Source of the DNA: an uncultured Variovorax sp.
GTDB lineage: Bacteria; Pseudomonadota; Gammaproteobacteria; Burkholderiales; Burkholderiaceae_C
Direction of reading: 5' to 3'
NCBI GenBank assembly: GCA_903872875.1
Contig: CAIQMJ010001300.1
Coordinates: 1 to 9,832, forward strand
DNA length: 9,832 nucleotides
In this document: positions 7,683 through 9,832 of the stretch, piece after piece
Layout of the letters: each line of letters starts with the position of its first letter
How positions within the stretch are numbered: position 1 is the first letter of the stretch
Translations under genes and position numbers: made by a program
Notes under the pieces: generated by a model
Databases searched by the model: none
What the model was told of the DNA's origin: nothing
The model's input: the letters and a program-made list of their open reading frames with translations, nothing else

Positions 7683-7689
7683 TCCACAA

Positions 7690-8565
7690 ATGCGACCGTT
7701 CCACATGCTTCTCGCTATCCTGGTCGCCGTGGTCTGGGGGGTGGCATTTGTCGTCAGCAAGATCGGCTTGGAGAGCTTCACACCGCCGCAATTGACCGCG
7801 CTGCGGTTTCTGGTGGCGGCCGTGGGAGTGCTTTGGCTGCCTCGGCCCGCAATTTCGTGGAAGGCGGTGGTGTTTATTGGCCTCACCGTCTTCACCGGGC
7901 AATTCCTCCTGCAGTTTTTCGGGATCGCATTTGGAATGCCCGCCGGACTCACCGCCTTCGTGGTGCAGACCCAAGCGCTCTTCACGGTCGTCTTCGCGGC
8001 CCTGATGTTTGGAGACCGGCCCAGCACCCAACAAACCATCGGCATGGTGGTTGCCCTGATCGGGTTGTTCGTGATCGGCCTGACGCTCAACGGCAACGTG
8101 CCTGTATTGGCCTTCGCGTTGATGCTCGCATCGGCGCTGAGTTGGGCCACCGGCAACCTAGTGATCAAGCGGCTGTCCAAAGTCAACATGCTGCACCTGA
8201 TGGTGTGGGCCAGTCTGGTTCCTCCTGTTCCCGCATTGGCGCTCTCGTTCGTGCAGGATGGACCGGGGGCGCTCCTGTGGGCAGTGACGCACGCATCGAT
8301 GTGGGGCCTCTTGGCACCGGTCTACCTCGGGCTACTGGCAACCGTGCTGGCGTACGCGATCTGGGGAAATCTGCTGCAGCGCTATCCCGCCGGCACCGTC
8401 GCCCCTTTTGCACTGCTGGCACCTGCCGTGGGCCTGAGCATGTCGTCGCTGGTTTATGGCGAGAGCTTCAGCGTCATTCGACTGTCGGGAATGGTGCTTC
8501 TGCTCGCAGGCGTAGCGATAACTGCAGGCCTGCTCAACCGTTGGCTTCGCTCGACTGCCGGCTAG
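7690..8565 (+). CDS. EamA/YdeD-like drug/metabolite transporter
   Basis: A 291-aa inner-membrane protein with about ten hydrophobic segments arranged as two EamA repeats. It resembles E. coli EamA (YdeD) along its length: VVWGVAFVVSKIGL near the start, FGMPAGLTAFVVQTQALFTV in the first repeat, SWATGNLVIKRLSK at the repeat junction, and YAIWGNLLQRYPAGTVAPF in the second. E. coli EamA exports O-acetylserine and cysteine; the substrate here is inferred only. It is divergent from arsR and shares its 77-bp control region, so regulation by ArsR is possible. A link through thiol supply during arsenic stress is a hypothesis. A 5-bp stem (8572-8584) follows the stop codon but has no T-run, so no terminator is called. 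DMT family is certain; EamA subfamily is likely. Confidence 0.87.
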   Translation: MRPFHMLLAILVAVVWGVAFVVSKIGLESFTPPQLTALRFLVAAVGVLWLPRPAISWKAVVFIGLTVFTGQFLLQFFGIAFGMPAGLTAFVVQTQALFTVVFAALMFGDRPSTQQTIGMVVALIGLFVIGLTLNGNVPVLAFALMLASALSWATGNLVIKRLSKVNMLHLMVWASLVPPVPALALSFVQDGPGALLWAVTHASMWGLLAPVYLGLLATVLAYAIWGNLLQRYPAGTVAPFALLAPAVGLSMSSLVYGESFSVIRLSGMVLLLAGVAITAGLLNRWLRSTAG

Positions 8566-8571
8566 CCGCTT

Positions 8572-8584
8572 AGAGCGACGCTCT
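8572..8584. repeat. Short palindrome after the EamA gene
   Basis: AGAGCG and CGCTCT flank a single A, 6 nt after the EamA stop. As a hairpin it would have about 5 bp and a 3-nt loop. There is no T-run, so a terminator role is weakly supported. Confidence 0.25.
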
Positions 8585-8602
8585 CAAACGTCCTCTCGTC
8601 AG

Positions 8603-8821
8603 TTGGCTGCCAACCGCATCGAAAACCTGATCCGCCCCATCGCCTTGGGACGCAGGAACTGGCTGTGCGCAGTGAGCCTGCGTGCGGGCCAAAAGGCTGC
8701 CGCGATCATGAGCCTGCTGCACACCGCTCGGCTCAATGGGCTGGAGCCCTATGCGTATCTCAAGGAGGTATTGGAACGACTGCCGACACAGCCGGCTTCG
8801 GCGCTGACGGAGCTGCTGCCC
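8603..8821 (+). pseudogene. IS66-family transposase (TnpC) remnant, C-terminal part
   Basis: The frame reads LAANRIENLIRPIALGRRNW and onward to LERLPTQPASALTELLP, about 73 residues, which is the highly conserved C-terminal end of IS66-family TnpC transposases (usually some 500 or more residues). The likeness starts near the NNRIEN motif and stops at ELLP. The catalytic DDE core and the accessory tnpA and tnpB genes are missing. The first codon is an internal TTG, not a true start. The usual FAGSLRAG reads CAVSLRAG. The frame continues to 9223 without likeness to anything I know, and 8822-8989 holds no gene and no IS66 end that I can prove. It is a dead fragment marking past insertion and deletion at the edge of the ars/eamA module. 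Confidence 0.85.
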
Positions 8822-8989
8822 TGGGTCATGGATATAGCGCGCGGCTCTAGTCTCGGCGTCATGGACCCACTTCAACGGAACGGTGAATCCATCGTTTGCG
8901 ATACCGCTAGTGGCGCCCCTTGTCTCCACGTGCCATCCAGGGGAAGTCATTTCTGCATCGTCCGTTGCCTCGCGCCCATTCGTGAGCAG

Positions 8990-9616
8990 TCAGGCGCAGC
9001 TCTTGGCAAGCAGGATGGCTTCACGCAGTTCTTCGACGGAGAGCTTTCCATCGGTGTCGAGTTCACCCGCCTCGAGCATTGCCAGGATTTCAGCGGCCTT
9101 CTTACCAGTCAGAAATTGCATGGCCGAGAAAGCATTTGCACGATGTGTCTGCAGCAGCAAGCGTCCTTCGGACTTGAGCAGCCGCTCCCTTTCTTCGCCC
9201 GCGGTGGCGCGATGCACACGTAGCACCGCACAGGCGAAGTCGATGGTTTTTATTCGTAGCTCTTCCAGCTTCCGGGCTGCTGCCGTGGCGTAGGGGAGAT
9301 TTCCGAGCAATGCCGCTGCATGGTGTTCGCCAAAGGCCACGAACTGATCTGCAAATAGTCCGTTTCCGCCCAGCGACGACACGATGATCGGGCGACTGCG
9401 TGCCTTGCTCGCAATGGTTGCTGCCGCTTCAGCTTCCTTGCCGTCGCTCCAGGCAAGCAGCTGGATCGCGCGGGTGCCCTTGGCCGACCAGCGACCCGTC
9501 ACATTCAGGAATCGGTGATGCCATCCACCATGTCGCTGATCCTCGACCCTGGCCGAACCGTGACCGGCATGCTCAATCACAAACACAGCTTCAGCAAGGC
9601 GATTTGGAGTGTTCAT
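8990..9616 (-). CDS. Hypothetical protein with C-terminal EF-hand-like loop
   Basis: A 208-aa protein I do not recognise. Residues 1-110 look like a mixed alpha/beta domain; there is no signal peptide or membrane segment. Residues 112-205 look mostly helical and charged, with EERERLLKSEGRLLLQTHRA near 141-160. Residues 185-196 read ELDTDGKLSVEE, which fits an EF-hand calcium loop (acidic at 1, Asp at 3 and 5, Gly at 6, Leu at 8, Ser at 9, Glu at 12) and is followed by a helix; only one such loop is present. Codon use is coding-like but less GC-biased at third positions than the ars genes. ATG at 9616 is the only start, since a stop lies about 30 bp upstream; an AGGAG lies too far upstream (about 27 nt) to serve it. 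It stands alone beside an IS66 remnant, so transfer is possible. Real gene likely; function unknown. Confidence 0.65.
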   Translation of the reverse strand: MNTPNRLAEAVFVIEHAGHGSARVEDQRHGGWHHRFLNVTGRWSAKGTRAIQLLAWSDGKEAEAAATIASKARSRPIIVSSLGGNGLFADQFVAFGEHHAAALLGNLPYATAAARKLEELRIKTIDFACAVLRVHRATAGEERERLLKSEGRLLLQTHRANAFSAMQFLTGKKAAEILAMLEAGELDTDGKLSVEELREAILLAKSCA

Positions 9617-9832
9617 ATCGCAATTGTGTCTGCACTTGGACTCCTACTAAGCCTTGAACGATCTGATCTGAGCTGGTCGGCAGCTTGAAAGTCGATCCTA
9701 TTTTTTTTCAGACCTATATCACCTTCCCGAGTTCAGTAGAGCTGTTGCTACGCCCTGTGCATTTCGCCTGGCCCACTCATGGCGAGTGGGTCAGGCGAAA
9801 TGCGTGGACGCGCTTGCAACGGTCCTGCATCA
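9617..9832. other. Gene-free right end of the window
   Basis: No credible gene is seen in this 216-bp stretch. It contains a small AGCTG/CAGCT stem near 9672-9686, a run of eight T at 9701-9708, too far from that stem for a standard terminator, and the long inverted repeat at 9759-9803. A promoter for the minus-strand hypothetical gene should lie here, but I see no convincing -35/-10 pair. Local composition is clearly more AT-rich than the ars operon up to about 9750. Confidence 0.5.
9759..9803. repeat. 20-bp near-perfect inverted repeat with 5-nt loop
   Basis: Left arm 9759-9778 and right arm 9784-9803 pair at 19 of 20 positions; the one exception is a G-T (G-U in RNA) pair at 9771/9791. 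The loop is ATGGC (9779-9783). No T-run follows on either strand within the window. It could be a strong transcript hairpin, a REP-like or mobile-element palindrome, or a protein-binding site. The window ends 29 bp later, so the context is cut. Confidence 0.8.

Noticed and set aside
7642..7689. Upstream in-frame ATG (7642) as the EamA start
   Set aside because: It has no ribosome site and falls in the arsR -35, and the added residues are not part of the transporter fold. The ATG at 7690 has AGGAGA at the right distance.
7521..8189. Minus-strand open frame of 222 codons over the EamA gene and the arsR control region
   Set aside because: It runs through the arsR promoter and antisense to a clear transporter, with no recognisable domain.
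8822..9223. Continuation of the IS66 frame as a fused plus-strand protein
   Set aside because: Likeness to TnpC ends at ELLP (8821); the remaining translation resembles nothing I know and overlaps the better minus-strand gene.
9672..9708. Intrinsic terminator from the AGCTG/CAGCT stem and the T8 run
   Set aside because: The stem is only 5 bp and the T-run starts about 14 nt after it, too far for a standard terminator.

Overview
This is a GC-rich window (my estimate is above 60% G+C by eye) dominated by one long arsenic-resistance (ars) operon on the minus strand. The protein sequences, including a close E. coli-type ArsB and ArsC, an ArsN2 acetyltransferase, an ArsI/CadI dioxygenase and a C-terminal-cysteine ArsR, suggest a proteobacterium, most likely a beta-proteobacterium of the Burkholderiales. 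The remnant of an IS66 transposase next to the cluster fits an accessory or genomic-island setting. I cannot tell chromosome from plasmid.

Layout. Positions 54-398 (+) hold a small periplasmic CusF-like copper-binding protein that converges on the end of the ars operon. Positions 7612 down to 429 (-) hold ten genes read in one direction with gaps of at most 88 bp: arsR, arsN2, arsI, two low-molecular-weight-phosphatase-type arsC genes, arsB, a glutaredoxin-type arsC, arsH, an MFS transporter and an arsO-like flavin monooxygenase. A 77-bp gap at 7613-7689 holds the arsR promoter, which overlaps an inverted repeat that is a good operator candidate. Reading away from it on the plus strand is an EamA/YdeD-like metabolite exporter (7690-8565). 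Right of that lie an IS66 transposase remnant (8603-8821), an unrecognised 208-aa protein with a C-terminal EF-hand-like loop on the minus strand (8990-9616), and a gene-free end with a near-perfect 20-bp inverted repeat.

How the genes work together (family knowledge plus inference). ArsR represses the operon until As(III) or Sb(III) binds its C-terminal cysteines. Three arsenate reductases of two unrelated folds turn As(V) into As(III), and ArsB, with no ArsA or ArsD in the window, exports it using the proton motive force. ArsI cleaves the C-As bond of trivalent organoarsenicals, ArsH oxidises them to less toxic pentavalent forms, and the MFS transporter (an ArsK candidate), ArsO-like monooxygenase and ArsN2 probably widen the range, although their substrates are not proven. 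The most interesting points are the shared arsR/eamA control region with a probably leaderless arsR message, the terminal MFS plus ArsO pair, the hairpins before arsB, and the unidentified gene beside the IS remnant. I found no clearly new kind of system.
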